DNA of 64,000 nucleotides, from NCBI RefSeq assembly GCF_036607905.1, contig NZ_CP144555.1:4402001-4466000 (forward strand), written 5' to 3'. Shown piece by piece: positions 33,664 through 41,615 of the stretch. Each line of letters starts with the position of its first letter. Position 1 is the first letter of the stretch. The DNA comes from Streptomyces sp. SCSIO 75703 (lineage in GTDB: Bacteria; Actinomycetota; Actinomycetes; Streptomycetales; Streptomycetaceae). The translations under genes were made by a program, and so were the position numbers. Under the pieces are notes generated by a model, which was given only the letters and a program-made list of their open reading frames with translations, was not told the origin of the DNA and did no database searches.

Positions 33664-34536
33664 TCAGGCGAGGAGGGCGGCGAGGGTCTGCCAGGCGGGG
33701 CGGGGGAGGGCGTCGGGGGCGGGCTGGACCACCTGGAGGGCCACGTGGTCGGCGCCGGCCTCGTGGAAGGCGGTGATCCGGCGGCGGATCGTGTCCTCGT
33801 CCCCCCAGGCGAACAGAGCGTCGACCAGGCGGTCGCTGCCCCCGCCCGCGACGTCCTCCTCCGTGAAGCCGAGGCGCAGGAAGTTCCGGGTGTAGTTGGG
33901 CAGTTCGAGATAGCGGGCGAGGCAGGCGCGGGCCGTCGTCCGGGCGCTCGCCGGGTCCGCGTCGAGGACCACCTTGAACTCCGGGGCCAGCAGCGGCCCC
34001 TCGCCCAGCGTCTCGCGGGCCCGCGCCGTGTGCTCCGGCGTGACCAGGTACGGGATTGCGCCCCCCGCCCGGTCCCGGGCCAGCTCCAGCATCCTCGGGC
34101 CCAGCGCCGCCAGCACCCGGTGGTCCGCCCGCAGCCCCGCCCGGTCCAGGTGGTCGAGGTACCCGGTCATCGCCGCGTACGGACGCCGGTACCCCGCGAC
34201 GCGCGGACCGTGGCTCACCCCGAGCCCCAGCACGAAGCGCCCGGGGTGCGCCACCTCCAGCTCCGCGAAGCCGGCGGCGGCCTCGGCGGCCGTGTGCTCC
34301 CAGACGCTCTGGATGCTCGTGCCGACCACGATCCGCGAGGTCGCCTCGATCAGCGGGGCGGCGTGCCGGGCGGCGCTGTTGCCGCCGAGCCACAGCGCGC
34401 CGAACCCGAGCCGTTCCAGCTCGGCCGCCGCCTCCGCCCGTCGGGCGCGTCCCGCGGGGTCCTCGGAGCGCAGTCCGGTGCTCCAGACGCCGTAGCGTCC
34501 GACGGATTTCCTCAGCGCGCTCCTCGTGTCGCTCAT
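33664..34536 (-). CDS. LLM-class, probably F420-dependent, oxidoreductase
   Basis: A 290-residue TIM-barrel luciferase-like protein. The start KSVGRYGVWSTGLR and the pieces LGFGALWLGGN, GTSIQSVWEHTAAEAAAGFAELE, PGRFVLGLGVSHG and YLVTPEHTARARETLG match a group of actinobacterial F420 enzymes (TIGR03620-like). It probably uses F420 rather than FMN, a family-based inference. ATG 34536 has GGAGG about 10 nt upstream. A 111 bp gap separates it from the UPF0303 gene on the same strand. Confidence 0.88.
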   Translation of the reverse strand: MSDTRSALRKSVGRYGVWSTGLRSEDPAGRARRAEAAAELERLGFGALWLGGNSAARHAAPLIEATSRIVVGTSIQSVWEHTAAEAAAGFAELEVAHPGRFVLGLGVSHGPRVAGYRRPYAAMTGYLDHLDRAGLRADHRVLAALGPRMLELARDRAGGAIPYLVTPEHTARARETLGEGPLLAPEFKVVLDADPASARTTARACLARYLELPNYTRNFLRLGFTEEDVAGGGSDRLVDALFAWGDEDTIRRRITAFHEAGADHVALQVVQPAPDALPRPAWQTLAALLA

Positions 34537-34647
34537 CTCTTCCGATCCCTCCGGTGGGCACCGACCGTCACGTCGTCTGTGCCGCGTGCCGACCGGAGGG
34601 AAACGCCGCCGGTTCCCGCGTACCGCCGTCCGGGGCAGGGCCCTTCG

Positions 34648-35127
34648 TCAGCCGGCGAGGAACCGCCGCAGCGCCTCCACCACCAGCAGGTGGTCCTCGG
34701 CCTGCGGAAGTCCCGAGACGGTCACCGCGCCGATCACGCCCACCCCCGCCACGGTGATCGGGAAGGAGCCGCCGTGCGCCGCGTAGGTGTCCGGGTCCAG
34801 CCGGGAGGACTCCTCGAACGTGGTGCCCTTGGCCCGGAACCGCGCCCCCACCAGGTACGACGCGCAGCCGTACCGTTCCACCACCCGGCGCTTGCGGTCG
34901 ATCCAGGCGTCGTTGTCCGGGGCCGAGCCGGGCAGTGCCGCGCGGAAGAGCTGGCGCCCGGCGCGGTGGATGTCGACGGCGACCGGGGCGTGCCGCTCGC
35001 GGGCCATGCCGACCAGCAGCGAGCCGAGCGCCCAGGCGTCGTCCTCGGTGAACCGGCGAAGGACCAGGCGGCGTTCCTGTTCCTCCAGCTCCTCGACGGT
35101 GGGCACGGAGGGCCGTTCGCGGGTCAC
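34648..35127 (-). CDS. UPF0303/GlcG-type heme-binding-like protein
   Basis: A 159-residue protein of the UPF0303 (Haem_degrading, DUF336-like) group. Characteristic stretches are FTEDDAWALGSLLVGMARERHAPVAVDI, NDAWIDRKRRVVERYG and the Gly-rich end GGSFPITVAGVGVIGAVTVSGLPQAEDH. Start GTG 35127 overlaps the stop of the Gfo/Idh gene by 4 bp (GTGA), so the two are coupled. Function of the group is poorly defined. Confidence 0.9.
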   Translation of the reverse strand: MTRERPSVPTVEELEEQERRLVLRRFTEDDAWALGSLLVGMARERHAPVAVDIHRAGRQLFRAALPGSAPDNDAWIDRKRRVVERYGCASYLVGARFRAKGTTFEESSRLDPDTYAAHGGSFPITVAGVGVIGAVTVSGLPQAEDHLLVVEALRRFLAG

Positions 35128-36203
35128 AGCGACACCACCACCCCGTCGCGGGCAGAGCGGCGGGCGGCCTCCAGCACGTCCAGGGCGGCGGCGGCCTCCC
35201 GGGCGCCGACCGGGTTCGGGCCGTCCTCGCGCAGCGCCTTCGCCACCGCGGCGTAGTAGGCGGGGTAGTCACCGGGAAGGGTGGGCTCCACGCGTCCGCC
35301 GCCGGTCACCGGGGACTGGCCGGAGCCGACGCGGCCCCACAGCGACTCGTCCTCCTCGCCCCAGCCGGGGCCGGGCCGCGCGCCCTCGCGCAGCGCCGCC
35401 TCCTGCGGGTCGAGGCCGTACTTGACGTACCCGGCCCGCGAGCCCAGCACGCGAAAGCGCGGGCCGAGCTGGGCGGTGGTGGCGGAGACGTACAGGTGGG
35501 AGCGGACGCCGCCGGCGTGGGTGAGGGCGATGAACGTGTCGTCGTCCGCCTCCGCGCCCGCGCGCCGGACGACCGCCTCGGCGTACACGGCGCTCACCGG
35601 GCCGAACAGCACGAGGGCCTGGTCGACGACGTGACTGCCCAGGTCGTACAGGAGGCCGCCGATCTCGGCGGGGTCGCCGGACTCGCGCCAGCCGCCCTTG
35701 GGCTTGGGCCGCCAGCGCTCGAAGCGGGACTCGAAGCGCCACACGTCGCCGAGGGCGCCCTCGGCGAGCAGCTTGCGCAGGGTGCGGAAGTCGTTGTCCC
35801 AGCGGCGGTTCTGGAAGACGGAGAGCAGCAGGCCGCGCTCCTCGGCGAGGGCGGCCAGCTCGCGCGCCTCGGCCGCCGTGCCCGCGACCGGCTTGTCCAC
35901 GACGACCGGCAGACCCGCCTCCAAGGCGGCCGTGGCGAGCGGTACGTGCGTCTTGTTCGGGGACGCGATCACGACGAGGTCCAGGTCGCCGGCCCGGTCG
36001 AGGAGCTGCTCCGGGCCGGCGACGGTGCGTGCCTCCGGGAAGGCGGCGCGGGCCCGCGCCTGCCGTTCCGGGTGCGAGGTGGCGACCGTGTCCAGGACGA
36101 GGCCCTCGGTGGCGGCGATCAGCGGGGCGTGGAAGACGGAGCCCGCGAGCCCGTAGCCGATGAGGCCGACGCGCACGGGGGTGCCGGGGGGAGTAGCAGT
36201 CAT
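35124..36203 (-). CDS. Gfo/Idh/MocA family oxidoreductase
   Basis: A 359-residue NAD(P)-dependent dehydrogenase acting on a sugar or polyol. The N-terminal Rossmann motif is VGLIGYGLAGSVFHAPLI, the loop VASPNKTHVPLATAALEAG and the catalytic-loop Lys in VDKPVAGTAAEA are present, and YDLGSHVVDQALVLFG is the conserved C-terminal domain His helix. It is divergent from the ROK regulator 55 bp away, which suggests regulation by that protein. Confidence 0.92.
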   Translation of the reverse strand: MTATPPGTPVRVGLIGYGLAGSVFHAPLIAATEGLVLDTVATSHPERQARARAAFPEARTVAGPEQLLDRAGDLDLVVIASPNKTHVPLATAALEAGLPVVVDKPVAGTAAEARELAALAEERGLLLSVFQNRRWDNDFRTLRKLLAEGALGDVWRFESRFERWRPKPKGGWRESGDPAEIGGLLYDLGSHVVDQALVLFGPVSAVYAEAVVRRAGAEADDDTFIALTHAGGVRSHLYVSATTAQLGPRFRVLGSRAGYVKYGLDPQEAALREGARPGPGWGEEDESLWGRVGSGQSPVTGGGRVEPTLPGDYPAYYAAVAKALREDGPNPVGAREAAAALDVLEAARRSARDGVVVSL

Positions 36204-36215
36204 ACGGCTACTTTC

Positions 36216-36228
36216 GCAACGGTGTTGC
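36216..36228. promoter_or_regulatory. Candidate ROK operator (GCAAC-GGT-GTTGC)
   Basis: A dyad of 5 bp arms in the 55 bp between the divergent Gfo/Idh and ROK genes. A second, overlapping dyad TTGC-CATAG-TGCAA follows. Both contain the TTGC/GCAA halves common in sugar-regulator operators. Likely target of the adjacent ROK protein. Confidence 0.45.
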
Positions 36229-36258
36229 CATAGTGCAAGCGCCGGGGACAATGGCGAC

Positions 36259-37806
36259 GTGGACAGGGCGAACGACGGTAGGGACGGCAGGGCGGACGGC
36301 GCTCCCCGCGACGAGCCGGCGGGCACGGCGGGCGACCGCGCGCGACACGCCGGTGCCGCGCACGGGAACGGTGCCGCGAGCGGCGGCGTGTCGCGGGGTG
36401 GCGGGGCCCGGCCCGGCGTGTCGTCCGGCGTGTCGGTCGGCGGGCGCGGCGCGCGGGGCGTCGGCGTGTCGCCGGGTGCGGACGCGGGGGACGGCGGGGT
36501 GCCGGGCGCGTCGAGCGGCGCCGGAGGCGCGCGGGCCGGGGGTACGGGGGCGTACGGCGGGTACGGCGGCGGGGGGAGCGGCGGCGGCTCGCGGAGCGCG
36601 CCGGGCGGGCTGCGGAACGCGCCCGGCGGGGCCAACCTGCTCGCGCTGCGCAGCCACAACGCCGCCCTCGTGCTCGATCTGCTGCGCACCGCCGGCGAGG
36701 AGGGCATCAGCCGGCTCGAACTCGCCGAGCGGACCGGGCTCACCCCCCAGGCGGTCAGCAAGATCACCGCACGGCTGCGGGAGGACGGGCTCGCCGCCGA
36801 GGCCGGGCGCCGCGCCTCCACCGGCGGCAAACCCCGCACCGTGCTGCGGCTCGTGCCGGAGGCCGGACACGCCCTCGGCGTCCACCTGGACCGCGACGAA
36901 CTGCGCGCGGTGCTGGCCGACCTGACGGGCGCCGTCCTGGCGGAACACCGCGCACCGCTGGACCTCGGCGCGGGGGCGGAGGCCGTGCTCGGCGGCGTCG
37001 TCCGGGCCGCGACCGAACTGTTCGCACGGGCACCGGCGGGAGCCCCGCCGCGAGGGCGACCGCGTCCGGGTCGCCCGGGGGACACCGGGTGGAGAGGGGG
37101 CGGCGGGGGCGGCGCGGGTCCCGGGGAGCCCGCCTGGCCGCCGACGCTCCTCGGGCTCGGGGTCGCGCTGCCCGGTCCCCTCGACCACGTGAGGGGCGTC
37201 CTGCGCAGGGTGACCGGCTTCCCGGAGTGGGACGGCTTCCCGCTGCGGGACGCGCTCGCCCGGCGGCTCGGCGTGCCCGTCGTCGTCGACAAGGACACCA
37301 ACGCGGCGGCGCTCGCGCTCGCGGTGGGCGGGGAGCGCGGCTCCTTCGCGTACCTGCACCTCGCCACGGGACTCGGCGCGGGGCTGGTGATCGGCGGCAG
37401 CGTGCACCGGGGACCCCGGACCGGGGCCGGCGAGTTCGGGCACCAGGTCGTCCAACTCGACGGACCGCCCTGCACCTGCGGCGCCCGGGGCTGCGTCGAG
37501 GCACTGTGCCTGGCCGCCGTCGCGCGCGGCGACCTCGCCGAGGCGGCCCGCGTGCTGGGCACCGGCGCGGCCAACCTCGCCGGACTCCTCGACATCGACC
37601 TCGTCCTCCTCGGCGGCCGGACCGTCGCCACCGCGCCCGGCGCGTTCACCGAGGGGGTCGGCGCCGTCCTCGACGCCCGCGCCCGGCGCGCGGGCGGGCG
37701 TGACGCCGCCGTCCCGGTCCGGATCGCCCCCGGCGGGGCCCGTGTGGTCGCCGAGGGCGCGGCCCAGCTCCACCTGGCCCCCCTCTTCGGCCGCGACGAC
37801 GCCTGA
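36259..37806 (+). CDS. ROK family transcriptional regulator with Gly-rich N-terminus
   Basis: A 515-residue repressor/kinase-fold protein. Residues ~130-190 are a winged HTH (SRLELAERTGLTPQAVSKITARLREDGL), followed by the ROK sugar-binding fold (PTLLGLGVALPGPLD, DKDTNAAALALAVGGERG, FAYLHLATGLGAGLVIGG) and the zinc motif GHQVVQLDGPPCTCGARGCVEA. The first ~115 residues are Gly/Ala/Arg low complexity; GTG 36259 is the first plausible start, but a start near the HTH cannot be excluded. A second Gly-rich insertion (~265-290) interrupts the ROK domain. Probably regulates the divergent dehydrogenase. Confidence 0.85.
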   Translation: MDRANDGRDGRADGAPRDEPAGTAGDRARHAGAAHGNGAASGGVSRGGGARPGVSSGVSVGGRGARGVGVSPGADAGDGGVPGASSGAGGARAGGTGAYGGYGGGGSGGGSRSAPGGLRNAPGGANLLALRSHNAALVLDLLRTAGEEGISRLELAERTGLTPQAVSKITARLREDGLAAEAGRRASTGGKPRTVLRLVPEAGHALGVHLDRDELRAVLADLTGAVLAEHRAPLDLGAGAEAVLGGVVRAATELFARAPAGAPPRGRPRPGRPGDTGWRGGGGGGAGPGEPAWPPTLLGLGVALPGPLDHVRGVLRRVTGFPEWDGFPLRDALARRLGVPVVVDKDTNAAALALAVGGERGSFAYLHLATGLGAGLVIGGSVHRGPRTGAGEFGHQVVQLDGPPCTCGARGCVEALCLAAVARGDLAEAARVLGTGAANLAGLLDIDLVLLGGRTVATAPGAFTEGVGAVLDARARRAGGRDAAVPVRIAPGGARVVAEGAAQLHLAPLFGRDDA

Positions 37807-37936
37807 CCACCCGCCACGGCGGGACGTCGCCGCGCGCCGGACGGGCCACAGACGCTACGGACGCGGTCGCGGGCCCCGGCCCGGTGCGACGGCCGGTACG
37901 GTGCCGGTCCCCGGCACTCCGCCGCCCCCTCTACGC

Positions 37937-38170
37937 GGGAGCGCCCGCCGTCACCGGGCGCCCAGGCACCCTCAACCCCGGCCTTCCGTGCGGTGGGGCC
38001 CGCCCGGTGCGCCCTGGCCGGGCTCGGCCCCGGTCGGTACCCGGGCCTTCCGCGAGGGAACGCCCGCCACCACCCGGCCCAGGCACCCTCACCCCGGCCT
38101 TCCGTGTGGCGGGGCCCGCCCGCCCCCGCGTACCCCGAGCCGGGCTCGGCGCCGGTCGCGTACGAGTGCG
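37937..38170 (+). repeat. Imperfect ~117 bp tandem repeat in a 518 bp non-coding gap
   Basis: The block containing AGGCACCCTCA at 37964 recurs 117 bp on at 38081, with matching flanks (gcgcccgcc; ccccggccttccgtg; ggggcccgcccg; gggctcggc). The gap 37807-38324 otherwise shows no gene, no tRNA and no clear promoter. Copies differ by substitutions and small indels. Confidence 0.75.
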
Positions 38171-38324
38171 GCCCGCGTGCACCGCCCGCCTGCGGGCGCG
38201 CCCCGTGTAGCCCGGATGTCCCAGGCGGTGGTGGGCCAGGCGTGCGGGGGTGTGCGGCCGTTCGGGCGGACGCGCTCGGACGGCGGTGCCCTGTGGCCGG
38301 ACCCTCCGACACGCTCATGTGCCT

Positions 38325-39140
38325 ATGCGACCGTTTGCGCCCGCCTCCGCCTCCCTGACGGCGGCAGCCGCCCTGCTGGCCGCCGCCGCGGCCCCCGCGC
38401 CCACCCCCGCCGCCGCGGAACCGCGCGCCCCGCTGCCCGCCTGCGCCGCGGCCGAGGACGGCCACGAGTTCCCCCTCACCACCCGCATCCACGGCGGCCC
38501 CGACGACTACGAGCCCGGCGGCGGCCCCGGCACCTGGTACCTGGACCTCACCAACACGACCTCCCGCGCCTGCGAGGGCGTCCACCCCGTCCTCTTACTC
38601 GTCGACGAGCGGCACGACCTCGCGCCCACGCAGCCGCACCTGGAGTTCGACGACGAGGGCCGTACGTACCCCGTCGCCTTCGAGCACACCGACCGGGACG
38701 AACTGGTCGCCCCCTTCGGTGAGGAACCCTCTCCCGCTCCCGGCGGCACCGCCCCCGCCGCCCCCTTCCGGGGCTTCACCGTCCGGCCCGGCGAGACCCT
38801 CACCGTCACCGTGCGCCTCGCGTTCGCCGCCCACACCGCGCCGGGCGACGTCACGGCCACCGCGGCCGTCGTCCAGCGCCGGGGCGACGACGGGGAGTGG
38901 GTCGGCCAGTCGGACGACTACCGCTTCCGCATCGGTTCCGGCGAGGGCGGCACCGGCCGGGGCGCCGGCCCCGTCGCCCCCTCGGTCGCCTCCACCCCGG
39001 ACGGGCGGCGCGGCGCCTTCCCCTTCGCCGACCAGCTCGCCGGCACCGGACGGGGCCGCCTCAACGCGGCCCTGGCGGTCACCGCCCTGCTCCTCGCCGC
39101 CGGCGGCACGGCCCTCCTCCTGACCCACCGACGCCACTGA
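38325..39140 (+). CDS. Predicted LAxTG-type cell-wall-sorted protein with a TTA codon
   Basis: A 271-residue exported protein. The signal peptide is SLTAAAALLAAAAAPAPTPAAAEP. The mature domain is a beta-sandwich-like region (TWYLDLTNTTSRACEG, FTVRPGETLTVTVRL). The end is a cell-wall sorting signal: LAGTG at 238-242, a hydrophobic span, then THRRH; LAxTG is the motif used by class E sortases in Streptomyces. Leu91 is encoded by TTA (38595-38597), so translation should need the bldA tRNA. ATG 38325 lacks a good ribosome site; it is nevertheless the start that gives the signal peptide. Confidence 0.8.
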   Translation: MRPFAPASASLTAAAALLAAAAAPAPTPAAAEPRAPLPACAAAEDGHEFPLTTRIHGGPDDYEPGGGPGTWYLDLTNTTSRACEGVHPVLLLVDERHDLAPTQPHLEFDDEGRTYPVAFEHTDRDELVAPFGEEPSPAPGGTAPAAPFRGFTVRPGETLTVTVRLAFAAHTAPGDVTATAAVVQRRGDDGEWVGQSDDYRFRIGSGEGGTGRGAGPVAPSVASTPDGRRGAFPFADQLAGTGRGRLNAALAVTALLLAAGGTALLLTHRRH

Positions 39141-39324
39141 CCGCCGACGCCCCCGACCCGCCGACGCCCCCGACCGCCGACGCGGTCGCGCCGCGCCGGC
39201 GCACGGCGGGCAGGGAGGTCCTCCGGCTCGGCCGGGTGGACATCGGCGGCAAACCCACCGCGTATGCGGACGGCTGGAAGGAAGCCGCCGGAAGCCGACC
39301 ATTCCCCAAGATCGGGTGAGTGTC

Positions 39325-39330
39325 TAGGCT
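39325..39330 (+). promoter_or_regulatory. Putative -10 (TAGGCT) for the HAD-IIA gene
   Basis: TAGGCT lies 41 nt before ATG 39372, leaving room for a leader with CAGGAGA as ribosome site. Confidence 0.4.
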
Positions 39331-39371
39331 GGAGGTCACCGCTGGACCGCGTACGGCAGGAGAACCCGCGC

Positions 39372-40151
39372 ATGGCAGACCGCAGGCCCATCGAGTCCTG
39401 GCTCACCGACATGGACGGGGTGCTCATCCACGAGGGCGTACCGATCCCCGGCGCCGACGCCTTCGTCAAGCGGCTGCGCGAGTCGGGCAAGCCGTTCCTG
39501 GTGCTCACCAACAACTCCATCTACACGCCGCGCGACCTGCACGCCCGGCTGCGCCGCATGGGTCTGGACGTGCCCGTCGAGGCCATCTGGACCTCGGCGC
39601 TGGCCACCGCCAAGTTCCTGGACGACCAGCGGCCGGGCGGCTCCGCCTACGTCATCGGCGAGGCGGGTCTGACCACCGCCCTGCACGACATCGGCTACAT
39701 CCTCACCGACCACGAACCGGACTACGTGGTCCTCGGCGAGACCCGCACCTACTCCTTCGAGGCGATGACCAAGGCGGTCCGGCTGATCGAGGCCGGCGCC
39801 CGCTTCATCTGCACCAACCCCGACGAGACCGGCCCCTCCGCCGAGGGGCCGCTTCCGGCGACCGGCGCGGTGGCCGCGCTGATCACCAAGGCCACCGGCA
39901 AGCAGCCGTACTTCGCCGGCAAGCCCAACCCGCTGATGATGCGCACCGGGCTCAACGCGATCGGCGCCCACTCCGAGTCCAGCGCGATGATCGGCGACCG
40001 CATGGACACCGACGTGCTGGCCGGCATGGAGGCCGGGATGCGCACCTTCCTGGTGCTCACCGGCCTGACCCGGCCCGAACAGGTCGAGGACTTCCCCTTC
40101 CGTCCCTCCGAGGTCGTCGACTCCATCGCCGACCTGGTCGACCGGGTCTGA
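39372..40151 (+). CDS. HAD-IIA family sugar/nucleotide phosphatase (NagD-like)
   Basis: A 259-residue phosphatase with the C2 cap. Motif I LTDMDGVLIHEG (nucleophile and acid Asp both present), motif II FLVLTNNSIY, the Lys of motif III in FAGKPNPLMM and motif IV MIGDRMDTDVLAGMEAG are complete. NagD-type enzymes hydrolyse sugar phosphates and nucleotides. ATG 39372 is set by CAGGAGA upstream. A strong terminator follows. Confidence 0.94.
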   Translation: MADRRPIESWLTDMDGVLIHEGVPIPGADAFVKRLRESGKPFLVLTNNSIYTPRDLHARLRRMGLDVPVEAIWTSALATAKFLDDQRPGGSAYVIGEAGLTTALHDIGYILTDHEPDYVVLGETRTYSFEAMTKAVRLIEAGARFICTNPDETGPSAEGPLPATGAVAALITKATGKQPYFAGKPNPLMMRTGLNAIGAHSESSAMIGDRMDTDVLAGMEAGMRTFLVLTGLTRPEQVEDFPFRPSEVVDSIADLVDRV

Positions 40152-40203
40152 CCGTCCCGGGCCCCGGACGCGGGGCCCGGCGTCGGTCACCCGACCGGCG
40201 CAG

Positions 40204-40233
40204 CGGGCCCCCGCACCGGCGTGCGGGGGCCCG
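40204..40233. terminator. 13 bp terminator hairpin
   Basis: CGGGCCCCCGCAC (40204-40216), loop CGGC, GTGCGGGGGCCCG (40221-40233), just after the HAD-IIA gene. Confidence 0.75.
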
Positions 40234-40247
40234 GCCCGCGGGGGACT

Positions 40248-40263
40248 CTCCAGGTAACTGGAG
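40248..40263 (+). promoter_or_regulatory. Hairpin that covers the ribosome binding site of the 40271 gene
   Basis: CTCCAG (40248-40253), loop GTAA, CTGGAG (40258-40263). The second arm contains most of the GGAGG Shine-Dalgarno (40260-40264) of the ATG at 40271, so folding would hide it. Possible translational control of the surface protein and its coupled sortase. Confidence 0.4.
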
Positions 40264-40270
40264 GTGCACG

Positions 40271-40822
40271 ATGGGTTCACGCAAAGTCACTCTCTGTGCC
40301 GCGGTGTTCCTGGCCGCCGCGCTCACCCCGCAGGCGTACGCGGCGGACGGCGGCGTCGCGGTCGACCCGGCCGCGCCCGCCCCCGGCTCCGACGTCACGC
40401 TCCGCGTGACCGACTGCACCGAACGCACGGCGGTCGCCGTGTCGGCCGCCTTCGAATCCGACGTACGGCTCTCCGTCTCCGGCTCGCAGGGCACGCTGAC
40501 CGGCTCCAGCCGGGTCCGCGCCTCCGTCACCGCCGGCGTCTACGCCGTCCGTGTCACCTGCGGCGACCGGGCCCGTGAGGGCACCCTCACCGTCGGCGAA
40601 CGCCACGGCACCGGCCGGCCCGACGCCCCGGCCACCCCGGTCGCGCCGGTGCACGCGGGCGGCGGCGGCACCGCGCGGCTGGCCTCGGGCGACGACGCCC
40701 GCGCCGACGCCCCCGGCACCGGGCACGCGGTGACCGGGTTCGCCCTCGCGGGCGTCGCGGCGGTGGCCGTCGCCCTCGGCGGCGTCCGGCGGCGCCGGAC
40801 GCGGGAGGCGCGCCGGCCATGA
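40271..40822 (+). CDS. Secreted, probably sortase-anchored, small protein
   Basis: A 183-residue protein with a clean signal peptide (VTLCAAVFLAAALTPQAYA, cut before ADGG), a beta-rich domain of about 90 residues with two Cys likely forming a disulfide (TDCTERTAV; VRVTCGDRA), and a C-terminal sorting-like signal: APGTG (147-151), a hydrophobic span, then RRRRTR. The sequence APGTG differs from LPxTG only at the first position. The stop overlaps the start of the class F sortase gene by 4 bp (ATGA), so it is a probable substrate. Confidence 0.8.
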   Translation: MGSRKVTLCAAVFLAAALTPQAYAADGGVAVDPAAPAPGSDVTLRVTDCTERTAVAVSAAFESDVRLSVSGSQGTLTGSSRVRASVTAGVYAVRVTCGDRAREGTLTVGERHGTGRPDAPATPVAPVHAGGGGTARLASGDDARADAPGTGHAVTGFALAGVAAVAVALGGVRRRRTREARRP

Positions 40823-41541
40823 CCGACGTCTCCCCGCCCGCCGGGGCCCGGACCGGCTCCGGCCGGCTGGTGACCGGCGTGGCCTGGGCGGTGCTCCTGC
40901 TCGCCCTGTGGCTGTGGGGCCGCGAGTCCGACCCGGCCGGCGCGGCGGCCCGGCCCGCCACCGGCGACATGGCGGCGGCCGGCCGGCCCCCCGGCGTACG
41001 GCTGCCCCCGGCCCACCGGCCGCTCGGCGACGCCCCGCCCGAGCGGGTCGACATCCCCGGCCTCGGCCTGCGGGCGCCCGTCGTGCCCGCCGGCCTCGAC
41101 GGCGACGGCGCCATCGAGGCACCCTCCTTCGCCGACGCGGACACCGTCGGCTGGTACGCGGACGGCACGACGCCCGGCGCCGCCGGCGCCGCCCTGCTCG
41201 TCGGCCACGTCGACACCGACACCCGGCCCGCCGTCTTCTACGAACTCAGCACCATGGAGCCCGGCGAGACGATCCGGGTGGTCCGCGCGGACGGCGCGAC
41301 CGCCCGCTTCACCGTCGACGACATCCGGGTCCTGGACCGCGACGGCTTCGACGCCCGCCAGGCGTACGGCCCGCGCGCCACGGGCCGCGCCGAACTCCGG
41401 CTGATCACCTGCGGCGGCACCTTCGACCCGGCCACCGGCGGCTACTCGGCCAACGTGGTCGTCTCCGCCTACCTCACGGGCACCGAGGCCGGGCCCGCCG
41501 GGGACACCGGGCCCGGCACCCCGGCCGGCGCCCGCGCCTGA
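40819..41541 (+). CDS. Class F sortase
   Basis: A 240-residue membrane-anchored transpeptidase. One span near the N-terminus (LVTGVAWAVLLLALWLWG), then the sortase fold with the catalytic His in LLVGHVDT and Cys in RLITCGG. The third family Arg is not evident in the GGYSANVVV segment. ATG 40819 overlaps the stop of the preceding gene. It sits outside the membrane and should attach the neighbouring protein to the cell wall or process it. Confidence 0.88.
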   Translation: MTDVSPPAGARTGSGRLVTGVAWAVLLLALWLWGRESDPAGAAARPATGDMAAAGRPPGVRLPPAHRPLGDAPPERVDIPGLGLRAPVVPAGLDGDGAIEAPSFADADTVGWYADGTTPGAAGAALLVGHVDTDTRPAVFYELSTMEPGETIRVVRADGATARFTVDDIRVLDRDGFDARQAYGPRATGRAELRLITCGGTFDPATGGYSANVVVSAYLTGTEAGPAGDTGPGTPAGARA

Positions 41542-41615
41542 CCCGCTCCGCCCCCGTCCGCCCGGCCCCGTGTGTCAGGATTGGGCGTTCGCACAGGCGG
41601 TCAGGTGGGGGTGGG

